From Streptomyces sp. NBC_01262 (GTDB taxonomy: Bacteria; Actinomycetota; Actinomycetes; Streptomycetales; Streptomycetaceae): a stretch of 64,000 bases of DNA. The notes beneath the pieces were generated by a model that did not search any database, was not told where the DNA came from, and saw only the letters and a list, made by a program, of their open reading frames with translations. A program made the position numbers and the translations under genes. Shown here piece by piece: positions 8,249 through 16,455 of this stretch. The DNA lies in assembly GCF_036226365.1 (NCBI RefSeq), contig NZ_CP108462.1, forward strand, positions 8,228,001-8,292,000. Direction: 5' to 3'. How positions within the stretch are numbered: the stretch's first letter is position 1; every line of letters begins with the position of its first letter.

Positions 8249-9532
8249 ATGACGGCCATCACCCGGATCATCGGACGCGAGATCATCGACAGCCGGGGCA
8301 ATCCCACCGTCGAGGTCGACGTCGAACTGTCGGACGGCTCGCTCGGCCGGGCCGCCGTGCCCTCCGGGGCCTCCACCGGTGCCCGCGAGGCCGTGGAACT
8401 GCGGGACGACGACCCGGCACGCTTCCACGGAAAGGGCGTACGCCGCGCGGTCGACGCCATCAACGACGCCATCGCGGACACCGTCGTCGGCCTCGACGCC
8501 GAGGACCAGGCCCGCGTCGACGCTGCACTCATCGCCCTGGACGGCACCCCGGACAAGGCCCGCCTCGGCGCCAACGCGCTCCTGGGCGTCTCACTCGCCA
8601 CCGCCAAGGCCGCCGCTGCCGCCCACCGCCTGCCGCTGTACCGCTACATCGGCGGCGTCGACGCCCGCCTGCTGCCGGTCCCGATGATGAACATCATCAA
8701 CGGCGGCGCGCACGCCGACAATCCGCTGGACTTCCAGGAGTTCATGATCGCCCCGATCGGCGCGGCCACCTTCGCCGAGGCCGTACGGATGGGGTCGGAG
8801 GTCTTCCACACTCTGCGCCGGGACCTCATCGCCGCAGGCCACAACACCGCCGTCGGCGACGAGGGCGGCTTCGCCCCCGACCTGCGCACCGCCGACGAGG
8901 CCCTGGACTTCGTCGTCCGCGCCATCGAGCGGACCGGCTACAAGCCCGGCGAGGACATCACCCTGGTCATGGACCCCGCCACCTCCGAGTTCTTCCACGA
9001 CGGCGTCTACGACTACGCGGGCGAAGGCCGCCGCCGCACCGTCGCCGAGCACGTCGACTACCTCGCCGAACTCGTCGCCCGCCACCCGATCGCCTCCATC
9101 GAGGACCCCATGGCCGAGGACGACCTCGACGGCTGGCGGCTGCTCATGACCCGGCTCGGCGACCGCTGCCAGCTCACCGGCGACGACGTCTTCTGCACCA
9201 ACGAGACCCTGCTGCGTGCCGGCATCCGCGACGGCGTCGCCAACTCCGTCCTCGTGAAGCTCAACCAGATCGGCACCCTCACCGAGACCCTCGCCACCAT
9301 CGGCACCGCCCACCGCGCCGGCTACACCGTCGTGATGTCCCACCGCTCCGGCGAGACCGAGGACACCACCATCGCCGACCTCGCCGTCGCCACCGGCTGC
9401 GGCCAGATCAAGACCGGCTCCCTCTCCCGCTCCGACCGCACCGCCAAGTACAACCAGCTCATCCGCATCGAAGAGGAACTCGGCCCCCAGGCCCGCTACG
9501 CCGGCCGCGACGCCCTCGGCCTACGCCGGTAA
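8249..9532 (+). CDS. eno: Enolase (probably a second, accessory copy)
   Basis: Phosphopyruvate hydratase interconverts 2-phosphoglycerate and phosphoenolpyruvate. The 427-residue length is normal for bacterial enolase. Signatures are complete: IIGREIIDSRGNPTVEVDV at the N-terminus, SGASTGAREAVELRD for the mobile loop, the Mg ligand regions VMDPATSEF, IEDPMAEDD and LTGDDVF, and the C-terminal VMSHRSGETEDTTIADLAV with the catalytic Lys in LVKLNQIGTL. ATG at 8249 has GGGGGCAGC upstream. It stands alone beside a redox-type regulator, with no pyruvate kinase, FtsB or Ppx genes that usually surround the housekeeping streptomycete enolase. An accessory isozyme expressed under stress is therefore likely. 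Confidence 0.93.
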   Translation: MTAITRIIGREIIDSRGNPTVEVDVELSDGSLGRAAVPSGASTGAREAVELRDDDPARFHGKGVRRAVDAINDAIADTVVGLDAEDQARVDAALIALDGTPDKARLGANALLGVSLATAKAAAAAHRLPLYRYIGGVDARLLPVPMMNIINGGAHADNPLDFQEFMIAPIGAATFAEAVRMGSEVFHTLRRDLIAAGHNTAVGDEGGFAPDLRTADEALDFVVRAIERTGYKPGEDITLVMDPATSEFFHDGVYDYAGEGRRRTVAEHVDYLAELVARHPIASIEDPMAEDDLDGWRLLMTRLGDRCQLTGDDVFCTNETLLRAGIRDGVANSVLVKLNQIGTLTETLATIGTAHRAGYTVVMSHRSGETEDTTIADLAVATGCGQIKTGSLSRSDRTAKYNQLIRIEEELGPQARYAGRDALGLRR

Positions 9533-9923
9533 GCCGCGCCCCCGGTCAAATCCGGGCATGAAATCCGCAAGTAACCATTACGGAATGGTTGGGCAATCTC
9601 CGTGCGTCACTCTCGCCTTGGTCGTCCGGCGATTCGAGTCGGCACTGAGCACGGAGGGATGCGCGATGAGCCTCGTCAGCGAGTGCCGCACGGACCTCCG
9701 GTGCCGTGTCCACCAGTCGGCCTGGACGCGTGGGCGCGTGGCGCACGGTTCACATTCGGCGTCCGAGGGCTCCCGGGCCTGACCGCGTACCGATGACCAG
9801 TGGCCGGTGACTCTGCCCGGTCCCGGGTCTGCGGTGTTCGCCGTTCGTTTCTCCCGCGCACGCTTTGCCGCACCGCCGTCCTGGTGGCCGTTGCGGCCGC
9901 GTATCCGTAGAAGGACCTTCCGT
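9533..9923. other. 391-bp intergenic region ahead of the Rieske cluster
   Basis: No convincing gene is visible. A short ATG frame of 38 codons starts at 9666 behind GAGGGAT, but it has no recognisable feature and I do not call it. The region holds a perfect palindrome at 9573-9590 and presumably the promoter of the seven-gene cluster starting at 9924, leaving an unusually long leader. Confidence 0.5.
9573..9590. promoter_or_regulatory. Operator-like palindrome upstream of the Rieske cluster
   Basis: AACCATT-ACGG-AATGGTT is a perfect 7-bp inverted repeat with a four-base spacer in the leader of the oxygenase/ABC operon. It is locally A/T-rich against the surrounding DNA, as regulator sites often are. 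No regulator gene is adjacent, so a GntR- or TetR-type protein encoded elsewhere would have to be assumed. Confidence 0.4.
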
Positions 9924-10970
9924 ATGACCACTGCCCTGCCCCGGCCTGCCGCCCTGCCCCGGGACTGCACGTTCGACCCCGACGACTGGGCGATCCTCGC
10001 CCGGCACTGGTACCCCGTCGCCCTGTCGCGCGAGATCGGCGACGCCCCGACCGCCGTACGGTTGCTGGACGAGACGCTGGTGGCCTACCGGGTGGGCGGC
10101 AGCGTGGTCGTGGCCCACGACATCTGCCCGCACCGGGGCGTGCCGCTCAGCCTCGGCGGCGGCGACGGGAGCGGCATCACCTGCGCGTATCACGGGCTGC
10201 GTTTCGGTGAGGGCGGGCGGTGTGTGCGGGTGCCGGCGCATCCGGAGTCGAAGATCCCGTCCCGGCTGAACCTGCGGACGTTCCCCGTCGTCGAGCGGTA
10301 CGGGCTGGTGTGGACCTGCCTGCGGCCCGCCCCGGACGCCGATCCGGTGATCCCGGCCATGGCGCACTGGGACGACGAGGGGTTCCAGCAGATCAACTGC
10401 CCCAGCATCGACATCGCCGCGTTCGCCGGCCGCCAGCTCGAAGGCTTCCTGGACGTCGCCCACTTCGGCTTCGTCCACCTGGACTCCTTCGGTGACCCAG
10501 GCGACACCGTCGTCCCCGACTACAGCCCGGTCCGCCACGAGCACGGTTTCTCCGTCGACTACTGGAGCACCGCCTCCAACTACCCGCACGGCACCGACAA
10601 GCAGGCCCCGCCCGGCTTCCGCTGGCTGCGCCACTTCGACGTCCATCTGCCCTTCACCGCCACCCTGGTGGTGCACTTCCCCGACGGCGGACGGCTGAAC
10701 ATCATGAACGCCGCCTCGCCGGTCTCCGCCCGCCAGACCCGCATGTTCGCCCCGATCGCCCGGGACTTCGACACCGACCAGCCCGTCCAGGCCGTATACG
10801 ACTTCAACCGGACGGTCTTCGAGGAGGACCGGGCCATCGTGGAGGTCCAGAAACCCGAGAACCTCCCCCTGGACCCCAAGCTCGAAGTGCACATCCCCGC
10901 CGACCGCAGCTCCATCGCCTACCGGCGCGGACTGCGCGAGCTGGGCCTGAGCCACTTCTTCACCGCGTAG
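9924..10970 (+). CDS. Rieske non-heme iron oxygenase (VanA-like, single component)
   Basis: This is a 348-residue terminal oxygenase. The Rieske [2Fe-2S] ligands are Cys68, His70, Cys87 and His90 (CPHRG and CAYHG). The catalytic mononuclear iron site is in EGFLDVAHFGFVH with Asp177, His180 and His185. Length and the absence of a beta subunit match the VanA/NdmA group of O- and N-demethylases and hydroxylases. ATG at 9924 has AGAAGGACC upstream. Its electron donor is the reductase 10 bases downstream. The importer and nucleobase-type deaminase in the same operon point to an N-containing heterocycle as substrate, but that is inference. Confidence 0.88.
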   Translation: MTTALPRPAALPRDCTFDPDDWAILARHWYPVALSREIGDAPTAVRLLDETLVAYRVGGSVVVAHDICPHRGVPLSLGGGDGSGITCAYHGLRFGEGGRCVRVPAHPESKIPSRLNLRTFPVVERYGLVWTCLRPAPDADPVIPAMAHWDDEGFQQINCPSIDIAAFAGRQLEGFLDVAHFGFVHLDSFGDPGDTVVPDYSPVRHEHGFSVDYWSTASNYPHGTDKQAPPGFRWLRHFDVHLPFTATLVVHFPDGGRLNIMNAASPVSARQTRMFAPIARDFDTDQPVQAVYDFNRTVFEEDRAIVEVQKPENLPLDPKLEVHIPADRSSIAYRRGLRELGLSHFFTA

Positions 10971-10980
10971 GGGAGCTGCT

Positions 10981-11952
10981 GTGAAGACCGTGGAAACCCT
11001 CGACGTCATCGTCCATACGATCTCCCTCGCCTCCGCCACCAGCCGCAGCTACGAACTCCGCGCGCCGGACGGAGCCCTGCCGTCCTTCGAGGCCGGCGCC
11101 CACATCGACGTCCATCTCGGCCCCTCCCTCATCCGCCAGTACTCCCTGTGCAACTCACCCCAGGACACCGGCCGTTACCTGATCTGCGTCCAGCGCGACG
11201 ACGCCGGACGCGGTGGCTCCCGCACCCTGCACCGCGACCTCACCGTCGGCCAGCGGCTCCGGATCTCACCCCCGCGCAACCACTTCCCGCTCGTGACCTC
11301 ATCCCGCTACGTACTCGTCGCGGGCGGCATCGGCATCACGCCCCTGCTGTCCATGGCCGAAGCCCTGGCCGCGCGGGGAGCCGCGTTCGTTCTGCACCAC
11401 TACACCTCCAGCCAGGCAACAGCCCCGCTGCTGGAACGGCTCCAGACCTCCGCCTTCGCCGAGCGGACGGTGATCCACCGCAGTGACCAGGGCGACAGCG
11501 TCCGCGCCGGGCTGCCCACGGAACTGCTGACCCCGGACCCGGACACCGCCGTCTACGTCTGCGGGCCCGACGGCTTCATGACCCACGTCACGGCCCAGGC
11601 GACAGCCGTTGGCTGGCAGCCCGGCCAGATCCACACCGAACGCTTCACCCCGGCAGCCCCGCCACCCGCCGGAGGCGAAGCCGGGACCGAATTCACCGTA
11701 CGGATCGCCAGCACCGGCATCGGCTACCCCGTCCCCGCCGACCGCACCATCGCCGACGTCCTCACCGCCAACGGCGTCGAGGTCGAACTCTCCTGCGAAC
11801 AGGGCATCTGCGGCGCCTGCCTTACCCCCGTCCTGGTCGGCGAACCCGACCACCGCGACGAAGTCCAGACCCCCGACGAGCACGCCGCCAACACCCAGAT
11901 CACCATCTGCTGCTCCCGCGCCCGCACCCCCGAACTCCTCCTCGACCTCTGA
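10981..11952 (+). CDS. VanB/PDR-type oxygenase reductase
   Basis: This 323-residue reductase passes electrons from NAD(P)H through flavin to a C-terminal plant-type [2Fe-2S] centre and on to the Rieske oxygenase. The flavin domain carries RQYSLCN (52-58). The nucleotide domain carries VAGGIGITPLLSM (113-125). The cluster ligands are Cys272, Cys277, Cys280 and Cys310. It starts with GTG 10 bases after the oxygenase stop, with GGGGAGC as ribosome site. Confidence 0.9.
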   Translation: MKTVETLDVIVHTISLASATSRSYELRAPDGALPSFEAGAHIDVHLGPSLIRQYSLCNSPQDTGRYLICVQRDDAGRGGSRTLHRDLTVGQRLRISPPRNHFPLVTSSRYVLVAGGIGITPLLSMAEALAARGAAFVLHHYTSSQATAPLLERLQTSAFAERTVIHRSDQGDSVRAGLPTELLTPDPDTAVYVCGPDGFMTHVTAQATAVGWQPGQIHTERFTPAAPPPAGGEAGTEFTVRIASTGIGYPVPADRTIADVLTANGVEVELSCEQGICGACLTPVLVGEPDHRDEVQTPDEHAANTQITICCSRARTPELLLDL

Positions 11953-11974
11953 CTCGATGAAAAGGAACCACCCC

Positions 11975-13063
11975 ATGACCAGCTTTGACAGAAATCGCCT
12001 CGCCTCCGATCGTCGGCTCTTCCTCAAGCGCGGCCTGCAGCTCGGTGGTGCCGTGATGCTCGGTGGCCCGTTGCTCGCGGCGTGCGGGTCGGACTCGGAC
12101 TCGGCGTCTTCGGCGTCGGCGTCGGGTTCGAAGAGTTTCGGTGAGCTGACGCTGCGGCTGTCGTGGATCAAGAACGTGGAGTTCGCGGGCAGTTACATAG
12201 CCGACAGCAAGGGCTACTACAAGGACGAGGGGTTCTCCAAGGCCACGCTGATCGGTGGTGGTCCGTCGGCGACGCCGATGGAGACCGATGTGGTGACGAA
12301 GAAGGCCCTGTTCGCGATCAGTGGTCCGGACATCACGGGTGCGGCGATCTCCAAGGGCGCACCGTTGAAGATCATCGGTGCGCAGTACCAGAAGAACCCG
12401 TTCTGCATCATGTCGATGACCAGCAACGCGATTGCCAAGCCGGAGGACATGTACGGCAAGAAGATCGGTGTCCAGGCCAGCAACGAGTCGGTGTGGGCGG
12501 CCTACATCAAGGCCACCGGCCTGGACGAGTCGAAGATCACCAAGGTGCCGGTGCAGTTCGACCCGCTGCCGCTGACCCAGGGCACCGTCGACGGCTGGTT
12601 CTCCTTCGTCACGAACGAGCCGAACGCGCTGCGTCTGAAGGGCTTCAAGGTTTCCACGATGCTGCTGGCCGACACCGGTTATCCGCTGGTGTCGGAGACG
12701 TACTGCACCCGTCAGGACACCATCGACAAGCAGCCCGAGCTGGTCAAGGCGTTCCTGCGGGCGGAGATCAAGGGCTGGAAGGCCAGTGTCGCCGACCCGA
12801 CGCTGGGCGCGAAGCTGGCGGCGGAGACGTACGGCAAGGGGCTGGGGCTGACGACCAAGGAGCAGACGCTGGAGTCCACGGACCAGAACGCGCTGATCCT
12901 GACCGCGGACACCAAGAAGAACGGCCTGTTCACGGTCACCGACACCCTGATCGAGGAGAACATCAAGACGCTGGCCTACGGCGGCCTGAAGATCACCGCG
13001 GACAAGCTCTTCGACTTCTCCCTCCTCGAAGCGGTCTACAAGGAAGACCCCAGCCTCATCTGA
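11975..13063 (+). CDS. ABC transporter substrate-binding lipoprotein (NMT1/THI5/SsuA type)
   Basis: This is a 362-residue periplasmic-binding-like protein. The N-terminus has a twin-arginine motif (RRLFLKR) and a lipobox (LLAAC), so it is probably a Tat-exported lipoprotein. The mature part opens ELTLRLSWIKNVEFAGSYIA, the usual start of THI5/SsuA-like proteins that bind pyrimidines, sulfonates or related compounds. ATG at 11975 was chosen because AAAAGGAACC precedes it; an ATG at 11957 is in frame but lacks a site. It forms the importer together with the next three genes. Confidence 0.87.
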   Translation: MTSFDRNRLASDRRLFLKRGLQLGGAVMLGGPLLAACGSDSDSASSASASGSKSFGELTLRLSWIKNVEFAGSYIADSKGYYKDEGFSKATLIGGGPSATPMETDVVTKKALFAISGPDITGAAISKGAPLKIIGAQYQKNPFCIMSMTSNAIAKPEDMYGKKIGVQASNESVWAAYIKATGLDESKITKVPVQFDPLPLTQGTVDGWFSFVTNEPNALRLKGFKVSTMLLADTGYPLVSETYCTRQDTIDKQPELVKAFLRAEIKGWKASVADPTLGAKLAAETYGKGLGLTTKEQTLESTDQNALILTADTKKNGLFTVTDTLIEENIKTLAYGGLKITADKLFDFSLLEAVYKEDPSLI

Positions 13064-13120
13064 GGCCCCCGCCGGTACCAGCCTTCCGCCCCCCTCACCG
13101 CATACAGAGGTCACCAACTG

Positions 13121-13954
13121 ATGAGTACCGCAGCCACCGTTCCCGACGCACCCGACGATTCCCCGCCTTCCGGTGCCGGCACCGGGTTGTCCCTGCGTGG
13201 GTTGAGCAAGGAGTTCCGGCTGGGGCGCAGCAGAGTGCCGGCCCTGGACGGTGTGGACCTGGATACGACGGAGGGTCAGTTCCTGGCGCTGCTCGGGCCC
13301 TCCGGTTGCGGTAAGTCGACGGTGTTGCGGATCCTCGCCGGGTTGGACGAGCCGACGTCGGGTACGGCGTTGGTGCATGGTGAGGATCCGGAGGCAGCGC
13401 GTAAGCGGCATCATCTGGGCATAGCGTTCCAGGACGCTGCGTTGTTGCCGTGGCGTTCGGTGGCGGCCAACATACGGCTGCCGCTGGAGATCAGCGGCAT
13501 CAAACCCGACCCGGCCGCCATCGCCGACCTGATCAAACTCGTCGGCCTCGAAGGCTTCGAAAAGGCCCGCCCGTCCCAGCTGTCCGGCGGCATGCGCCAA
13601 CGCGTCGCGATCGCCCGCTCCCTGGTCGTCGACCCCAAGGTGCTGCTGCTGGACGAGCCCTTCGGGGCGCTGGACGACATGACCCGCCAGCGTCTGAACC
13701 TGGAACTGCAGCGCATCTGGCAGGCCCGCGCGGTCACCACGCTGCTGGTCACCCACTCCATCAACGAAGCGGTGCTGCTCAGCGACACCGTCGCCGTCAT
13801 GTCCCCGCGCCCCGGCCGGATCGTGGAAGTCGTCACCATCGACCTGCCCCGGCCCCGCACGCCGGAGATGATGCGCTCCCCCGAATTCCACGCCTACGCC
13901 GACCAATTGTCCGAGCTGCTCTTCGGCCGCATCGAAGCGCCGGAGGCGTCATGA
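13121..13954 (+). CDS. ABC transporter ATP-binding protein (SsuB/TauB type)
   Basis: This 277-residue ATPase has Walker A GPSGCGKST, signature LSGGMRQR, Walker B VLLLDEPFGALDD and the switch His in VTHSINEA. The Q-loop (FQDAALLPWRS) is typical of nitrate/sulfonate/taurine-type importers. It powers the two permeases that follow and overlaps the first by ATGA. Confidence 0.93.
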   Translation: MSTAATVPDAPDDSPPSGAGTGLSLRGLSKEFRLGRSRVPALDGVDLDTTEGQFLALLGPSGCGKSTVLRILAGLDEPTSGTALVHGEDPEAARKRHHLGIAFQDAALLPWRSVAANIRLPLEISGIKPDPAAIADLIKLVGLEGFEKARPSQLSGGMRQRVAIARSLVVDPKVLLLDEPFGALDDMTRQRLNLELQRIWQARAVTTLLVTHSINEAVLLSDTVAVMSPRPGRIVEVVTIDLPRPRTPEMMRSPEFHAYADQLSELLFGRIEAPEAS

Positions 13955-14730
13955 CGTCCCGGCGTTCGGCCTGGACCGGCGGGGCGGTCGGCATCGTGGC
14001 CCTGCTCGGCGCGTGGGCGCTGCTGTCCACGACGGTCGTCAGCACGGGGGATGGTGTGCCCACCCCGTGGGCGGTGGTGGCCAGTGTCTTCGATGACGGC
14101 TGGACGTTCTACAGCCCCCACATCGGGCAGACCGTCAGCGAGGCCCTCACCGGGTATCTGATCGGCAACGGCCTCGCCCTGGGCCTGGCCGTACTGGTCC
14201 TGCTGGTGCCGGTGCTGGAGCGGGTGATCACGCAGATCGCGGTGGCCTCGTACTGCCTGCCGATGGTGGCGATCGGCCCGATCCTGTCCCTGGTCCTGGA
14301 CGGCGACAAACCCATGTCCGCCATGGCGGGGCTGTCGGTGTTCTTCACCACCCTCATCGGCGCCCTGCTCGGGCTGCGCTCGGCCGATCCGGCCTCACTG
14401 GACCTGGTCCGCGCCTACGGCGGCGGCCGCTGGCAGCAGATGCTGCGCGTGCGCCTGATCGCCGCCCTGCCCAGCACCCTGGCCGCGCTCAAGATCGCCG
14501 GACCCGCCGCGCTGCTCGGCGCGATCATCGGCGAGTACCTCGGTCGCGTCGACAGCGGCCTGGGCATCGCCATGACCATCGCCCAACAACAACTCGACGT
14601 GCCCCGCACCTGGGGCATCGCCCTGGTCTCGGGCGCGGTGGCCGGCGTCGCGTACGGCGTGGTCGGACTCATCTCCCGCTACGCCCTGCCCTGGTCACGC
14701 ACAACGACAGTGGAAGGCGCCGGCACATGA
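13951..14730 (+). CDS. ABC transporter permease (SsuC type), first
   Basis: This is a 259-residue membrane protein of the BPD_transp_1 family with about six membrane segments. Its cytoplasmic EAA-like loop is DLVRAYGGGRWQQMLRVRLI. It overlaps the ATPase gene by ATGA and the second permease by four bases, so the four importer genes are translationally chained. Confidence 0.88.
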   Translation: MTSRRSAWTGGAVGIVALLGAWALLSTTVVSTGDGVPTPWAVVASVFDDGWTFYSPHIGQTVSEALTGYLIGNGLALGLAVLVLLVPVLERVITQIAVASYCLPMVAIGPILSLVLDGDKPMSAMAGLSVFFTTLIGALLGLRSADPASLDLVRAYGGGRWQQMLRVRLIAALPSTLAALKIAGPAALLGAIIGEYLGRVDSGLGIAMTIAQQQLDVPRTWGIALVSGAVAGVAYGVVGLISRYALPWSRTTTVEGAGT

Positions 14731-15560
14731 GCACCACCACCGCCGCAACGGCAACGCCCGCCCTGCGCTGGGTCATCGGCGCGCTGCGCCCGTTCGTGAA
14801 CGTGATCGTGACGATGGCGGCCGTGGTCGTCCTGTGGATCATCTTCCTGCAGGTCTACGACCTCGACCCCCTGGTCGCCAAATCACCCATCGATATATTC
14901 CGTTACCTCTTCTCCGGCACCGACGCGGGCGCCCACCGCTCCCTGGTCTCCTCCGGCCTGGGCCGCACCCTCCTGGACGCCGGACTCGGCTTCATCGCCG
15001 GACTCATCGCGGCCGTCGTCGTGGCGGTGGTCTTCGTCCTGCTGCGCAGCGTGGAGCAGGCGCTGCTGCCGATGGCGGTCGTGGTGCGGTCGGTGCCGCT
15101 GGTGGCGCTGACCCCGCTGATCACCCTCATCTTCGGCCGCGGCCTCATGGCCACCACCGTCATCAGCGGCCTCATCGTTTTCTTCCCCGCCCTGGTCACC
15201 ATGACCTTCGGCCTGCGCTCCGCCTCCCGCCAAGCCGCCGACCTCTGCCGCGCCTACGGCGCCGGCGGCTGGACCATCGCCCGCAAAGTCATGCTCCCCA
15301 GCGCCGTCCCCGCCTTCTTCGCCAGCGCCCGCGTCGGGGTGCCAGGGGCCCTGATCGGCGCGATGCTCGCGGAGTGGCTGTCGACGGGACAGGGACTGGG
15401 CTACGCCATGCTCAAGGACTCCTCGACGTTCGACTACGACCACCTGTGGGCCTCCGTCGCCGTCCTCACCGCCGCATCCGCGCTCGCGTACAACATCATC
15501 GCGGCCATCGAAACCATCGCCCTCGCCCGCTTCGCCCCCAACATCCGCACCGGTTCATGA
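14727..15560 (+). CDS. ABC transporter permease (SsuC type), second
   Basis: This 277-residue permease is the partner of the preceding one. It has about six membrane segments and the EAA-like loop DLCRAYGAGGWTIARKVMLP. Two different permease genes indicate a heterodimeric channel, unlike most SsuABC systems with one. The stop overlaps the start of the deaminase gene (ATGA). Confidence 0.88.
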   Translation: MSTTTAATATPALRWVIGALRPFVNVIVTMAAVVVLWIIFLQVYDLDPLVAKSPIDIFRYLFSGTDAGAHRSLVSSGLGRTLLDAGLGFIAGLIAAVVVAVVFVLLRSVEQALLPMAVVVRSVPLVALTPLITLIFGRGLMATTVISGLIVFFPALVTMTFGLRSASRQAADLCRAYGAGGWTIARKVMLPSAVPAFFASARVGVPGALIGAMLAEWLSTGQGLGYAMLKDSSTFDYDHLWASVAVLTAASALAYNIIAAIETIALARFAPNIRTGS

Positions 15561-16201
15561 CCGATTCCGTCACACTGGAGCCCTGCTCAATGGATGCTTC
15601 CGCCCTCGCGACCACGTTCGGCGCCCAACTCCCCTCCTGGGTGCTGTCCGAACTGGCCGCCGTGCCCGAGACCCTGCCCACCGACGAGGACCGGGTCCGG
15701 CTCGCCAACCGCCTCGCTGAACGCAACCACCGCGAGGACACCGGCGGCCCCTTCGCCGCCCTGGTCGTCGAGACCACGACCGGACGGCTCGTGTCCGCCG
15801 GAGTCAACCTCGTCCTGACCTCCGGGCTCTCCTCCACCCACGCCGAAGTCGTCGCCCTCTCCCTCGCCCAGACCCGCCTCGGCGCCTGGGACCTCGGCGC
15901 CCCCGGCGGCCCCGACCTCGAACTGGTCGTCAACTGGCGCCCCTGCGCCATGTGCTACGGCGCCGCGATGTGGTCCGGGGTCAGGCGTCTGCTCATCGCC
16001 GGCGAAGGCCCCGAAGTCGAGCACCTCACCGGCTTCGACGAAGGCCCCATGCGCGAGGACTGGGCCCAGCAGTTCGAACAGCGCGGCATCCAGGTCGTCA
16101 CCGGCGTACTCCGCGACGAGGCCGTCGAAGTCTTCCGAGCCTACGGCGCACGCGACGACGCCGTCGTCTACAACGCACGCGGAGCCGTGACCACCTCTTA
16201 G
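15557..16201 (+). CDS. CMP/guanine deaminase-type nucleobase deaminase
   Basis: This 214-residue protein of the cytidine/deoxycytidylate deaminase superfamily has the zinc and catalytic motifs HAE (His95, Glu97) and PCAMC (Cys130, Cys133). The following FDEGP stretch resembles guanine deaminase GuaD. The family hydrolyses an exocyclic amino group of a purine, pyrimidine or pterin. It is the last gene of the operon, coupled by ATGA to the importer, so imported and oxygenated material may be deaminated here. A second possible start is at 15590. Confidence 0.82.
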   Translation: MTDSVTLEPCSMDASALATTFGAQLPSWVLSELAAVPETLPTDEDRVRLANRLAERNHREDTGGPFAALVVETTTGRLVSAGVNLVLTSGLSSTHAEVVALSLAQTRLGAWDLGAPGGPDLELVVNWRPCAMCYGAAMWSGVRRLLIAGEGPEVEHLTGFDEGPMREDWAQQFEQRGIQVVTGVLRDEAVEVFRAYGARDDAVVYNARGAVTTS

Positions 16202-16455
16202 CGCGCTCGAACTCGGCTTGCGCGGGCCCCGGAGGTACGGCCATCGCCACTCGCCCCAGCCAGTGGGTGCGGCCACGTTTGCTCTGGCAGGCGGTGAACG
16301 TGCGCGTGGCGCCGGTGAGCGACCGGCAGCCACAGCCGGGTTCACATCCGCTGTACGGCGCTCCACCACCGCCGGTTCTCTCGCCGTTCACAGCGGCTTC
16401 CCAGAATCAGCTCCGCCCGAACGCGTACTCGTTTTGCTGTTGGCAGGAGCTGAGA

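Noticed and set aside
9666..9782. Short ATG frame of 38 codons behind GAGGGAT in the leader of the Rieske operon
   Set aside because: Composition is unremarkable, it has no recognisable motif, and the ribosome site is partly overlapped by another ATG. It may be a leader peptide but nothing supports it.
16202..16455. Zinc-responsive (Zur) box before the His-rich PHP gene
   Set aside because: No TGAAAATCATTTTCA-like palindrome is present; the region is uniformly G/C-rich.
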